From: Cutibacterium modestum
GTDB lineage: Bacteria > Actinomycetota > Actinomycetes > Propionibacteriales > Propionibacteriaceae
NCBI RefSeq assembly: GCF_008326345.1
Contig: NZ_BJEN01000001.1
Location: 496,001 to 560,000, forward strand
Reading direction: 5' to 3'
Length of the DNA: 64,000 bases
Part shown: piece after piece, positions 54,524-63,860 of the stretch
Position numbering within the stretch: the first letter of the stretch is position 1
Layout of the letters: each line of letters begins with the position of its first letter
Notes under the pieces: generated by a model
Databases searched by the model: none
What the model was told of the DNA's origin: nothing
Seen by the model: only the letters and a program-made list of their open reading frames with translations
Program-made: the position numbers and the translations under genes

Positions 54524-55816
54524 ATGGGGTTTTCTCGCCGTCATTTCCTTAGTGCATCCGCTGGCATGGCCACTGCTGCAGTCCTGACTGGGTGCGGATC
54601 GAACACCGGTGACGTCTCAACCGGTTCGAATTCCAGCGCCACGTCCGGCGGCACCGGAAAGATCGTCCAGTGGTACCACGAGTACGGCGAGAGGGGCGTT
54701 CAGCAGGCCGTCAAGCGCTACGCCAAAGACTACAAAGACGCTACCGTCACCGTGAAGTGGAATCCTGGCACCGATTACATGAAGCTACTCGCCACCACCT
54801 TGCTGTCTGGCTCTGGCATTCCGGACGTCTTCGAATCAGAATACGGCGCCACCCTCGATATGATCCAAAGAGGTCAAGTCGTCGACCTCACCGAGGTCAT
54901 CGGTGACGCCAAGTCAAAATTCTCCCAGCCAGTCCTCGATCGTATGACGCTCGATGGCAAGATCTATGCCATCCCGCAGGTCGTCGATATGCAGCTCCTC
55001 TACTACCGTAAATCCGCACTGGAAAAGGCCAAGCTCTCGGCTCCGACCACCTTCGAGCAGCTTGTCGAGGCGGCTAAAGCTGTCAAGACCAGGGACATGG
55101 GCGGATTCTTTGCCGGAAATGACGGAGGCGTTGGTGTGCTGGGCAACCTCCTCATCTGGTCGTCCGGCTTCGAGCAGCTCAACACCGATCACACTGACGT
55201 CGCCTTCATGGAACAAGCCTTCTTTGACGGCGTTGCTGCCTACCGTGATTTCTACAAGTCCGGTGCTCTACTGACCGCCGCCTCCAAAGATTGGTTCGAC
55301 TCATCCCCTTTCGTCAATGGCGAGACCACCATGCAGTGGGGCGGTCTATGGTCCCTAAGCGACATCTCCAAGAAATGGAAGGACGACTTCGGCGTCATCC
55401 CGTTCCCGGCCATCGGCAAGTCCGGTAGGCAAACAGTGGTCTTCGGCGCCTACGGATCCTGCGTTGCCGCCAAGGAAGTCAGCAACGACGTTGAGGCTGC
55501 TAAAAAGTTTGTCAAGTGGCTGTGGATTGACCAAACGGATAAGCAAGTCGATTTTGTCAACTCCTACGGCACCCATATCCCGTCGCAACCTGATCTCACT
55601 GACAAATGCTCACAGATCAGTAGCGGCGCTGGCAAGGAGGCCGCTGAGATGGTCGACAAGCACGGCAAGGCCACGAGCCTCTTCTGGACCTCAAAGATTT
55701 CTGACGCCTACACTGCCGCATTTACCAACGTCGTCAAGAAGGGCGCCGACCCAAAATCAGCCTTCGCGGAAGTGCAGTCGACTGCCAAAACCGAACTCAA
55801 ACGCGTCAGCAAATGA
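54524..55816 (+). CDS. sugar ABC transporter substrate-binding lipoprotein
   Basis: 430-aa CUT1-type binding protein. The signal peptide starts MGFSRRHFLSASAG and ends at a lipobox LTGC, so it is a lipoprotein; the twin arginine suggests Tat export. The body (IVQWYHEYGERGVQQAVKRYAKDY, GIPDVFESEYG, INGE-like FVNGETTMQWGGLW) is typical of family 1 sugar-binding proteins. Its stop overlaps the first permease by 4 bp. About 235 bp of non-coding DNA upstream, with GCACAAGG repeated near 54310 and 54359, must hold the promoter. Sugar unknown. Confidence 0.9.
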   Translation: MGFSRRHFLSASAGMATAAVLTGCGSNTGDVSTGSNSSATSGGTGKIVQWYHEYGERGVQQAVKRYAKDYKDATVTVKWNPGTDYMKLLATTLLSGSGIPDVFESEYGATLDMIQRGQVVDLTEVIGDAKSKFSQPVLDRMTLDGKIYAIPQVVDMQLLYYRKSALEKAKLSAPTTFEQLVEAAKAVKTRDMGGFFAGNDGGVGVLGNLLIWSSGFEQLNTDHTDVAFMEQAFFDGVAAYRDFYKSGALLTAASKDWFDSSPFVNGETTMQWGGLWSLSDISKKWKDDFGVIPFPAIGKSGRQTVVFGAYGSCVAAKEVSNDVEAAKKFVKWLWIDQTDKQVDFVNSYGTHIPSQPDLTDKCSQISSGAGKEAAEMVDKHGKATSLFWTSKISDAYTAAFTNVVKKGADPKSAFAEVQSTAKTELKRVSK

Positions 55817-56802
55817 GTACAGTCTCGAAACCCCCGGCTCGCAGCTTCTGGCGGCGGTTTCGGGGGCGTCAGGGGCACAATCTCTGGTTCGCGTTATTTG
55901 TTGCGCCATTCCTTACCGGGTTACTGGTCTTTGTTTACATCCCGATTCTATGGAGCGCGTACCTATCGTTCTTCGATGCTCAAGCTACGCTGTCCCCCAC
56001 GAAGTTCGTCGGTTTCGCGAATTACCAAAATTTATTGTCGGACACCCTGTTCCGCAACTCAATGCTGGTTTTCGCCATCTTCGCGATCTTCATCGTCCCG
56101 CTCACCTACGCCTGTTCCTTGGCCCTGGCCTTGGCGCTCAACAACGTCAATCGCTTTCGGGCCTTTTTCCGATCGTCCTTCTTCATCCCGACGGCCTGTT
56201 CCTACGTCGTCGCGGCGATGGTCTGGCGCCTCAGCTTCTTCAATGGGGCCCGCTTCAGCCTGGCAAATTCCTTGCTGCGTAAGTTCGGTGGAACCAACAT
56301 CGACTGGCTATCAGGCGTCGGCTATTGGTACTGGATCGCATTAATCTCACTTCGGCTGTGGCTCCAGATCGGGTACTACATGATCCTGCTCACCGCGGGA
56401 CTCAACCGCATCCCTACCGACACTTATGAAGCGGCTGCCATTGACGGCGCCGGGCGATGGGCAACTTTGCGTCACGTCACCATGCCACAGCTGCGCGGGA
56501 TGAGTGCTGCCGTCCTCATGCTACTGCTCATCGGCGCTTTCCAGGCCTTCGACGAGTTCTACAATCTGTTGTCCTCTTCGGGCACGTACCCACCCTACGC
56601 CCGCCCCCCGCTAGTGCACCTGTACCTCGTGAGCGTCGGCGGCGCCGATCAGGACCTCGGCATGGGAGGCGCCGGAACCGTCATCCTCACCGCCATCATC
56701 GTCCTTTTCGGACTAGCTCAAAACTGGCTTATGAACGGGCAGGAGCGCCGAGAAAGGAAGGCCATCAAGCGAGCAGGACCTCGAGAGGTGTCCCATGGCT
56801 GA
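55813..56802 (+). CDS. sugar ABC transporter permease 1 (MalF type)
   Basis: 329 aa with about six transmembrane segments (WFALFVAPFLTGLLVFVYIPILW, MLVFAIFAIFIVPLTYACSLALALALN, and others). The EAA loop DTYEAAAIDGAGRWATLRHVTMP contacts the ATPase. It begins inside the binding-protein stop and overlaps the next permease by 8 bp. The operon has no ATPase gene; a shared MsiK-like ATPase elsewhere is likely. Confidence 0.92.
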   Translation: MSTVSKPPARSFWRRFRGRQGHNLWFALFVAPFLTGLLVFVYIPILWSAYLSFFDAQATLSPTKFVGFANYQNLLSDTLFRNSMLVFAIFAIFIVPLTYACSLALALALNNVNRFRAFFRSSFFIPTACSYVVAAMVWRLSFFNGARFSLANSLLRKFGGTNIDWLSGVGYWYWIALISLRLWLQIGYYMILLTAGLNRIPTDTYEAAAIDGAGRWATLRHVTMPQLRGMSAAVLMLLLIGAFQAFDEFYNLLSSSGTYPPYARPPLVHLYLVSVGGADQDLGMGGAGTVILTAIIVLFGLAQNWLMNGQERRERKAIKRAGPREVSHG

Positions 56803-57649
56803 GGAATGCCCCCATATGGTTACGAACCGCCCCGGACACATTCTGCACGGCCTCAAGATTATCGTGCTATTTATCCTGTCCCTGCTGTTCCTGTTGCCTT
56901 TCTATGTCATTTTCCGCAATGCTTTCACCAGCTCTGATGCCTTCGTATCCTCTGACTGGCAGTGGCTGCCCGATAACCTCGACTTTTCGGTCCTGCGTGA
57001 CCTTTTCTCAGACACTGACCTCAACCTGCCGGGGGCAATGATCCATTCAGCTATTCAGGCCGTCGGCCAGACAGCACTGACCGTCTTCGTCAGTTTCATG
57101 GCTGGCTACGGGTTGGCGAGGTACCGCAACAAGGCTGCCACCGTGATGCTGCGTCTGACTGTGCTTACCCTCATGGCGCCGACGGCGGTGACCTTTGTGC
57201 CAAGTTTCATCATGACGACCCGGTTTGGCTGGATTGACTCTTATCGGGGCCTTATTATCCCGATGATGTTTTCGGCATTCGCGACCTATATGTTCCGTCA
57301 GTCTCTGCTGGAATTCCCCCGGGAGTTGGAGGAAGCGTCTAACCTCGACGGCGCCAATCCTTGGACGACGATGTGGCGCATTGTCGTCCCCAATTCTAAG
57401 GGGATCATCGCGGCGGTCTCGACGATCACCTTCATCGGTGCCTGGAACTCCTTCCTATGGCCGCTGCTGGTGGCACGCGAGAACACCACAACCATGCAAC
57501 TCACTTTGAGTCGATTTATGACGAGTCAAGGAGTCGAATACTCCGAGCTCTTCGCCGGTGCCCTGGTGGCGATCGTGCCGGTCGTCTTCGTTTTCCTCGT
57601 GTTGCAGCGCTACCTGGTGCAAGGCTTGGAAACCTCAGGCATGGACTGA
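56795..57649 (+). CDS. sugar ABC transporter permease 2 (MalG type)
   Basis: 284 aa, six predicted helices beginning ILHGLKIIVLFILSLLFLLPFYVIF. The EAA loop ELEEASNLDGANPWTTMWRIVVPNSKG is clear. Completes the CUT1 importer with the lipoprotein and first permease. The gene ends 40 bp before a decayed acetyl-CoA synthetase on the other strand. Confidence 0.92.
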   Translation: MAEECPHMVTNRPGHILHGLKIIVLFILSLLFLLPFYVIFRNAFTSSDAFVSSDWQWLPDNLDFSVLRDLFSDTDLNLPGAMIHSAIQAVGQTALTVFVSFMAGYGLARYRNKAATVMLRLTVLTLMAPTAVTFVPSFIMTTRFGWIDSYRGLIIPMMFSAFATYMFRQSLLEFPRELEEASNLDGANPWTTMWRIVVPNSKGIIAAVSTITFIGAWNSFLWPLLVARENTTTMQLTLSRFMTSQGVEYSELFAGALVAIVPVVFVFLVLQRYLVQGLETSGMD

Positions 57650-57689
57650 GATAATTTCTCTACCCTGACTTACCCTTATAAGCGCCGAG

Positions 57690-59190
57690 AGGGTTTCGGC
57701 GACATGTCCACGAATATCAGAGCGGTCCGCATCCTTATACAGGGTGCCATGGCCGGCCACGCGTCCTTGAGGACGAGGAAGCCCTCTTTACCCGCAGGCA
57801 ACTCGTTACCTTCCCCGTCGACAACGACAGCCTCTTGACCAAAGACCGGACAGTCAGCGGCACCTGGCTTAAGTGGCATCGACGACACCGTAGTGATCTG
57901 GAACATGGCTGTCTCGGTCTGCCACCAGGTGTCAGTAATCGGACGCTTGCCGTCGCCGACGACGTCACGGAGTCAGCGCCAAGCCTCCGGGTTGATGGGC
58001 TCGCCAACCGAACCAAGTATGCGCAAGTGTTTGCGCCCCCAGGCGTCGCCAAAGCGCATGAGAGTGCGGATGGCGGTTGGAGCGGTATAAAAGCTCGTGA
58101 TGCCGTAGTGCCCAATAAGCTGCCCCTCAGGGTATGGGTACGCCGGACCACCCTCATGCACGAAAACGGTGGCACCGCTAAGCAGCGGGCCGTAGACAAG
58201 ATAGAAATGGCCGGTAATCCAGCCCGGATCAGCGGTACACCACCAGTAGTCCTCCTCCTTGATATCAAAGCATTGCTCGAGAGTGACGTAGGTGCCAGCC
58301 TGGTAGCCACCGTGGGTGTGAACGGTAGCCTTCAGTTTGCCGGTGGAACCAGAGGCGCAGGGGACGAACAGTGGATCCTCAAGTCCACCTGAACGAACTC
58401 GCCCTTGCCTTTAGCGATCGGAAGTTTGCACAGTTCGTCGCACCAGTGGTCACGAATTGAATCTATCGAGACCTCGGAACTGGCGTTGCGCGCCACAATG
58501 ACATTCTCAACCGTTGGGGAGAATTTCACGGCGCCGTTGATGATCTGCTTCATCGGGAAGACCTTACCGTTAATCCATGGCCCGCCAGCGGTGTTGACGA
58601 CCTTCGACTCCGAACCGTCAATACACGCGTTAGGCGCCTAATGACCCGCGAAGACCACCGAATGCACGGCACCGCTCTTGACACAGGCCAGCATGACAAA
58701 GGAGATCTCCAGAATACGGGACAGATAAGTGGCGACGACATCACCCTTGCGCACGCCCATAGCCTTAAGAACATTGGCCATCTGCTCGACTTCTCAGTTG
58801 AGGGCGAAATAAGAATAAGTACGCACCTCGTCGGTATCCTCGCCGACCCAAATAAGGGCCAGCTTATTGCGGCGTGCAGTACTGAGGTGATTTCCCACCG
58901 CGTTGGTGACAATGTTGGCTTGAACGCCGGTGAACCACTTAAAGAAGAGCTTATTCGAATCCTCGAGAACTTTATCCCGCGCCACCGATCATCCCAGCTC
59001 CTGGACCTGCTCCTCCCAGTACGCAATTGAGCCGACCTCGGCCTTATTCTCCAGCCTAAGACCCCAGGCATTGTCGACGATGCTCTGGGCAGGTTCGAAG
59101 ACATCCTGCTGGTCTCTCCTATGGTCTTCCTTGGCCTTCCGCCACTATTGCGGCATCCGACATGGGGGAACGGTAGAGCCACACCAACGG
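57690..59190 (-). pseudogene. acs: decayed acetyl/propionyl-CoA synthetase
   Basis: Pieces of an AMP-forming acyl-CoA synthetase lie in order but in several frames: [54 protein letters not shown], an in-frame TAG after the SVVFAGH segment (near 58640), [46 protein letters not shown] with [15 protein letters not shown], then MPLKPGAADCPVFGQEAVVVDGEGNELPAGKEGFLVLKDAWPAM. The C-terminal AMP-binding lid domain is missing. At least three frame changes and one stop exist, so it is a true pseudogene. No start is assigned. Confidence 0.88.
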
Positions 59191-59246
59191 GCACCATGTG
59201 AACAAAATCACAGAATTTTTTGATTCTTCTTTGACACACTGGGTAC

Positions 59247-59864
59247 ATGACTTACTACCCGCCTCTGTCGTCTGCCCCTGTCCGCCGGCGTCAGGCCGAA
59301 CCCCCGCGCCGCACCAACTCCATCGCCAGCAGCGCAGGCGTGATGGCCGTCGCCGTCGCGATCATGTGGATCCTCGAGGCCATCGACACCATGCTTGGCA
59401 ATACCCTTGATCACTTCGGTATCCATTCCTGGACCGGGCAGGGACTGTGGGAGATCTTCACTGCCCCGTGGCTGCATTACGGCTGGGCACATCTGGCGGG
59501 TAATTCCATACCACTGTTCATCCTCGGAATGCTCGTGTACCTAGAGTCGACGCGAACCTGGCTCATATCAGGGCTGATGATTATGGTGTGCTCGGGCCTT
59601 TTCGCGTGGTGTTTCAACTCTCCTGGGACAATCACTCTAGGCGCGTCCGGAATAGTCTTCGGGTGGTTAGCCTATCTGCTGGTCCGCGGCCTGTTCACCA
59701 AGAGATTGCGCGACATCCTGGTAGCGATCGTCGTATTCCTCATCTACGGATCAGTGCTGTGGGGGGTACTGCCCGGCGCGGCGGGAGTCTCCTGGCAAGC
59801 CCACCTCGGCGGGGCGATCGGCGGCGTCATTTCGGCGTCGTGGCTAGCTCGTCATCCCAAGTAA
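59247..59864 (+). CDS. rhomboid family intramembrane serine protease
   Basis: 205 aa with about six helices. The active serine lies in TLGASGIVFGWLAYLL and the catalytic histidine in WQAHLGGAIGGVISA; WLHYGWAHLAGNSIPL is the second conserved loop. Short cytoplasmic Pro/Arg-rich N terminus. Client proteins cannot be named. It precedes menB by 20 bp in the same direction. Confidence 0.9.
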   Translation: MTYYPPLSSAPVRRRQAEPPRRTNSIASSAGVMAVAVAIMWILEAIDTMLGNTLDHFGIHSWTGQGLWEIFTAPWLHYGWAHLAGNSIPLFILGMLVYLESTRTWLISGLMIMVCSGLFAWCFNSPGTITLGASGIVFGWLAYLLVRGLFTKRLRDILVAIVVFLIYGSVLWGVLPGAAGVSWQAHLGGAIGGVISASWLARHPK

Positions 59865-59883
59865 GAGTGGTAGCTTCCATCGG

Positions 59884-60873
59884 GTGAGCACCCTTCCGTT
59901 CGTTTCCGACACTTTTGATCCAGCTCGCTGGCGAAATGTTGATCTTCCCGGTGACCCGCTGACCGACATGACCTTCCATCGCCTCGTGTCGCGGGGCAAA
60001 TCTGACCACACCCCGGCTGGAGAAGATCTACCGGTGGTGCGCATTGCCTTCGACCGCCCGGCGATCCGTAACGCCTTCCGTCCGCACACCGTTGATGAGC
60101 TGTACCGCTGCATCGACGCAGCCCGTTGCTCCCCAGACGTTGCAGCAATCATCCTCACTGGCAACGGCCCCTCCCCGCGAGACGGCGGGTATTCCTTCTG
60201 CTCGGGAGGCGACCAGCGCATCCGTGGAGCCGCTGGGTACCAGTACGAGTCACAGGAAGCCGCCGGTGACGAGGACCTAGCCACCGACGCTCGCAGGGAG
60301 CGAATCACCAAAGGACGGCTGGGGCGTCTCCACATCCTTGAGGTACAGCGCCTCATGCGCGCCACCCCGAAGCCCATCATCGCCGCCGTCCCCGGGTGGA
60401 CGACCGGCGGCGGGCACTCCCTCATGGTGGTAGCCGATATGGCCGTGGCTAGCCGCAAGTACGCCAGGTTTAAGCAAGTCGACGCCAACGTCGGTTCCTT
60501 CGATGCCGGATACGGTTCGGCCCTACTGGCACGCCAGATCGGCGACAAGAGAGCCCGCGAAATCTTCTTCCTCGCCGAGACATATGACGCCGAACAGGCC
60601 GAGAAGTGGGGCGTCATCAACCGGGCCGTTGACCACGCTGAGCTGGAGAACACCGCCGTTGAGTGGGGCCTGACGGTTGCTGGTAAATCCCCGCAAGCCA
60701 TCCGAATGTTGAAGTACGCGTTCAACATGGTCGACGACGGCATCGCCGGTCAGCAGGCATTCGCTGGGGAAGCTACTCGGATGGCATATATGACTAACGA
60801 AGCCCAAGAGGGACGCGACGCGTTCCTCGAGTATCGCGAGCCCGACTGGTCACCTTACCCATATTACTTTTAA
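59884..60873 (+). CDS. menB: 1,4-dihydroxy-2-naphthoyl-CoA synthase
   Basis: Crotonase-fold enzyme closing the naphthoate ring in menaquinone synthesis. 329 aa from a GTG, with a ~45-residue actinobacterial N-terminal extension. Motifs: FCSGGDQRIRG (oxyanion hole), AVPGWTTGGGHSLMVVADMAVAS and the MenB-specific VDANVGSFDAGYGSALLARQIGD. Followed by menE after 29 bp. Confidence 0.95.
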   Translation: MSTLPFVSDTFDPARWRNVDLPGDPLTDMTFHRLVSRGKSDHTPAGEDLPVVRIAFDRPAIRNAFRPHTVDELYRCIDAARCSPDVAAIILTGNGPSPRDGGYSFCSGGDQRIRGAAGYQYESQEAAGDEDLATDARRERITKGRLGRLHILEVQRLMRATPKPIIAAVPGWTTGGGHSLMVVADMAVASRKYARFKQVDANVGSFDAGYGSALLARQIGDKRAREIFFLAETYDAEQAEKWGVINRAVDHAELENTAVEWGLTVAGKSPQAIRMLKYAFNMVDDGIAGQQAFAGEATRMAYMTNEAQEGRDAFLEYREPDWSPYPYYF

Positions 60874-60902
60874 TTTCGACTGGAACCACGGAGGGGATCG
60901 TC

Positions 60903-62087
60903 ATGTCAATTGCCGAGACGTCGCGGGTGCGCGTCGTGCGAGTGGGGCGCACCACTACCGACGTCACCTGGCTGATGGGAAGACTGGCGCGTTTTTTGGA
61001 CGGGGAGACGTCAGTCTTGGTACCAGTCGGCGATGACAGACTGCCCCCGGCCGTGGTGCACGATGTTGAGGATCGGGTCGTGTGGCTGCCCGAAGAAGTC
61101 GGGTTGGTTGTGCGGACCTCGGGATCGACGACGGGAACCGGGCGCCTCGTCGGATTGTCTGCCGGCCAAATGCGGGCATCGGGAGCAGCGACGCGGCAAC
61201 GTCTAGGGGGCCCATGCACGTGGATACTGGGCCTTCCCCCACACCACATTGCTGGATTGCAGGTCGTGGCCCGCGCTGTCGCCGACGGGCGAGACGTCGT
61301 GACAATCGAAGGTCACGTTGACCCACCCTCGGTGACTGCGGCGATCGAACAGGCCGAAAAGCGTCATTCCGACGGTCGGGTGGCGATCTCGCTGGTACCC
61401 ACCCAGTTGGCCCACCTCGTCGACGACCCGCGATGCTCTGCGACGCTGGCTCGGTGTGTGGCGGTTCTGGTGGGTGGCGCACCCCTCACCGCCACCCTAT
61501 TGGAGAAGGCCCGCGACCTCGGTATTCCAGCGACCGTGACCTACGGCATGAGTGAAACATGTGGGGGGTGCGTCTACGATGGTGTGCCGCTTGAGGGGGT
61601 ACGAATCGAGGTGGCGGACGATTCCCGACTTTCGATTGCCGGCCCGATGGTCATGAGCGGCTATCTCGACGAAGGGCCGGTAGGGCCTTGGCTGCGCACT
61701 CAGGACCTGGGCCATTGGGCAGGCGGACGGCTTATCATTGACGGCCGTGTCGACGACGCCATCAATTCCGGCGGGCTGAAAATCTCAGCACATGAGGTCC
61801 TCAGCCATATCCGAGCCAGTCAGATGGTGCTCGACGGCATCGTCGTCGGGATGGACGACGAGACGTGGGGCCAGGTTGTGGCGGCTCTGGTCGTACCGAG
61901 TCGGCAATGGCGGGGAGAGCAGGCTCTGCGCGACGCGGTGGCCGCCAGATTAGAGCGCACCCATGCGCCGCGAGTTGTTGTTGAGACGTCTTCCCTGCCT
62001 CTGTTGGCTTCGGGCAAAATAGATCGGGCGAGAGCACGTCGCCTGATAGCTCAGGCACTTTCGGATGGGAGCGCGTGGCAGCGGTGA
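60903..62087 (+). CDS. menE: o-succinylbenzoate-CoA ligase
   Basis: Adenylate-forming ligase that makes OSB-CoA, the substrate of MenB. 394 aa, on the short side for the family. P-loop-like VVRTSGSTTGTGRLVGLS, TYGMSETCGGCVYDGVPLEG, hinge LIIDGRVDDAINSGGLKISAHEV, and the catalytic lysine in ASGKIDRARA. The N-terminal domain is reduced compared with longer MenE proteins but has all core motifs. Confidence 0.93.
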   Translation: MSIAETSRVRVVRVGRTTTDVTWLMGRLARFLDGETSVLVPVGDDRLPPAVVHDVEDRVVWLPEEVGLVVRTSGSTTGTGRLVGLSAGQMRASGAATRQRLGGPCTWILGLPPHHIAGLQVVARAVADGRDVVTIEGHVDPPSVTAAIEQAEKRHSDGRVAISLVPTQLAHLVDDPRCSATLARCVAVLVGGAPLTATLLEKARDLGIPATVTYGMSETCGGCVYDGVPLEGVRIEVADDSRLSIAGPMVMSGYLDEGPVGPWLRTQDLGHWAGGRLIIDGRVDDAINSGGLKISAHEVLSHIRASQMVLDGIVVGMDDETWGQVVAALVVPSRQWRGEQALRDAVAARLERTHAPRVVVETSSLPLLASGKIDRARARRLIAQALSDGSAWQR

Positions 62088-62163
62088 AGGGATTGCGGGC
62101 AGGTTACGATGCCAATCATCTCCCGTCACTTTTCTGACCGCTTCTTAACCTGGTGTCCGCGGT

Positions 62164-63399
62164 ATGGCACTGTTGCGTTCTTGGCTACGGCTAGAGTCAG
62201 GCTTCGTGCCCACACTTTCATGTTCCGACGCCATCTCCACCCTCCCTGGTGCGGAGTGGCTAGCCGAGGTCCTGCATTGGGTGCCCGACGGCATCGATCC
62301 GTGGATCTGGCTCGCCCCCGACTCCGACGATGTACCAGCCATGGTTGGTTGGGGGGTCCAACGGCGATTCGTCGCCTCGGGGCACCGGGCCGTGGAATGC
62401 GCGTGGCACCACATGGCGTCATGGGCCAACGACCACGTCGTCGCCTTCGGATCCTTTCCTTTCTCCAAAACGCAGGAAGGGTTCCTCGTCGTGCCGCAGG
62501 TACTCATCGCTCGTCAACACCTGGGATCGCCAACCATGGTCACCGGAGATGCCTCGTCGCTGACACGTCGCGATCTCTATCTGAAACCTCCTCACATCTA
62601 CACCAGTGCCCCAGCCATATCCGAAGCGCAGTGGACCGCCTCGGTCAAGGCAGCCACCCGCCGTCTGCGAGAGGATTCCGAACTTGAGAAAGTCGTCCTA
62701 GCTCGAGCAGTCGACGTCGAGGCCGACGCGCCAGTGAGCCGAACCGCCGTAGCGTCACGTCTGGCTTCACAGTTCCCAGGGTGCTGGACTTACAGCCATG
62801 ACGGCCTCGTTGGGGCCACGCCAGAACTACTAGTCGACTGCCGGGATGGGTTGTTTCGTGCCCGTGTCCTGGCCGGCACCCGCAAACCTGAATGGGCCGA
62901 CGAGCTGTTGTCCAACCTCAAAGAACGCCGCGAGCACGAACTTGCCGTCGCCTCGGTCACTGGCAAGCTCACCGAGGCGGGCTTAAGTGACGCCACAATT
63001 CGAGGTCCGTTCCGCCTCGAGCTGCCCAATGTCGTGCACTTAGCAACCGATGTCACCGCTCGGGTGAACGGGTCCAACGCGGCGCGAATTGTTGACGCTA
63101 TGCACCCCACCGCCGCCGTGTGCGGCACGCCCAGAGAAGGTGCTTACCGACTCATCGCCGAGGTAGAGAGCCTGGACCGCGAACGGTTTGCCGGCCCGGT
63201 TGGCTGGATGAGTTCCGATGGATCGGGGCAATGGGCGCTTGCGTTGCGCTGCGGACAGTTCAGCGACGACTCACGACAGATACGCTTATATGCAGGAGCG
63301 GGGATCATGCCAACCTCCGATCCGGCCAAGGAATGGCTCGAGGTCGGCGCCAAGATGGCTGCTTTCAACGGCTGTTTGAGACAGCCCACGGACTCGTGA
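62164..63399 (+). CDS. menF: isochorismate synthase (MenF type)
   Basis: Converts chorismate to isochorismate for menaquinone (or a siderophore). About 411 aa with the chorismate-binding C-terminal domain: LEKVVLARAVDVEADAPVS, GATPELLVDCRDGLFRARVLAGTRK, LPNVVHLATDVTARVNG, MHPTAAVCGTPREGA, GWMSSDGSGQWALALRCGQF and YAGAGIMPTSDPAKEW. Next to menB and menE, so a menaquinone role is favoured. The start may lie a few codons later (GTG near 62206). Confidence 0.9.
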   Translation: MALLRSWLRLESGFVPTLSCSDAISTLPGAEWLAEVLHWVPDGIDPWIWLAPDSDDVPAMVGWGVQRRFVASGHRAVECAWHHMASWANDHVVAFGSFPFSKTQEGFLVVPQVLIARQHLGSPTMVTGDASSLTRRDLYLKPPHIYTSAPAISEAQWTASVKAATRRLREDSELEKVVLARAVDVEADAPVSRTAVASRLASQFPGCWTYSHDGLVGATPELLVDCRDGLFRARVLAGTRKPEWADELLSNLKERREHELAVASVTGKLTEAGLSDATIRGPFRLELPNVVHLATDVTARVNGSNAARIVDAMHPTAAVCGTPREGAYRLIAEVESLDRERFAGPVGWMSSDGSGQWALALRCGQFSDDSRQIRLYAGAGIMPTSDPAKEWLEVGAKMAAFNGCLRQPTDS

Positions 63400-63434
63400 T
63401 GGCGCCGGCCTCAAGAGCGGTCATTCCTTAATTT

Positions 63435-63860
63435 TATTTTGAGCGTTAATCCACCCGGGGTCTTGTTGACGACTTGATCACGGGCGGCGTCGTTGAAGAT
63501 CTCGTGCATGAGGCCCGTCCAGACAATCGCGGTTTTATCCTTCGAATCAGTCGCGTTGCACCAGTTACTATCGTTAAAACGACGGTGCCATCCCGTCGGT
63601 CTCTCCATGCATGATGAAGCTCGGAGTCGTGAAATCGCAGGGAAGGCGATGTACAGCTGGCCGATTACCATCTAAGTGCAGAAGCTCTGCCGTCATGTAC
63701 TTGTTATTGAGCAAGTCGTAGGCAAGCTCTCGTAGGATCGAGGATCGGTGCGCACCCCGTCGTATGTGGTCCTTAAGGAAGACAGCCAATGTGCCGGGAA
63801 TCTTGACCTTGGCCGAGGCCACGTAGAGCGATAACGGCAGGTGGGCTCCCCCTCGGATTC
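63435..63860 (-). pseudogene. decayed lysophospholipase/monoacylglycerol lipase-like hydrolase, C-terminal part
   Basis: Two frames give parts of the C-terminal half of an alpha/beta hydrolase. One has KVKIPGTLAVFLKDHIRRG and FTTPSFIMHGETDGMAPSF (Asp region); the other has NATDSKDKTAIVWTGLMHEIFNDAARDQV (His region). They join by a frameshift near 63590. No nucleophile-elbow half is visible upstream, so the gene is truncated as well as shifted. The weak motifs make the family name tentative. Confidence 0.6.

Noticed and set aside
62109-62687. 192-codon frame overlapping menF
   Set aside because: Arg/His-rich shadow of menF in another frame.
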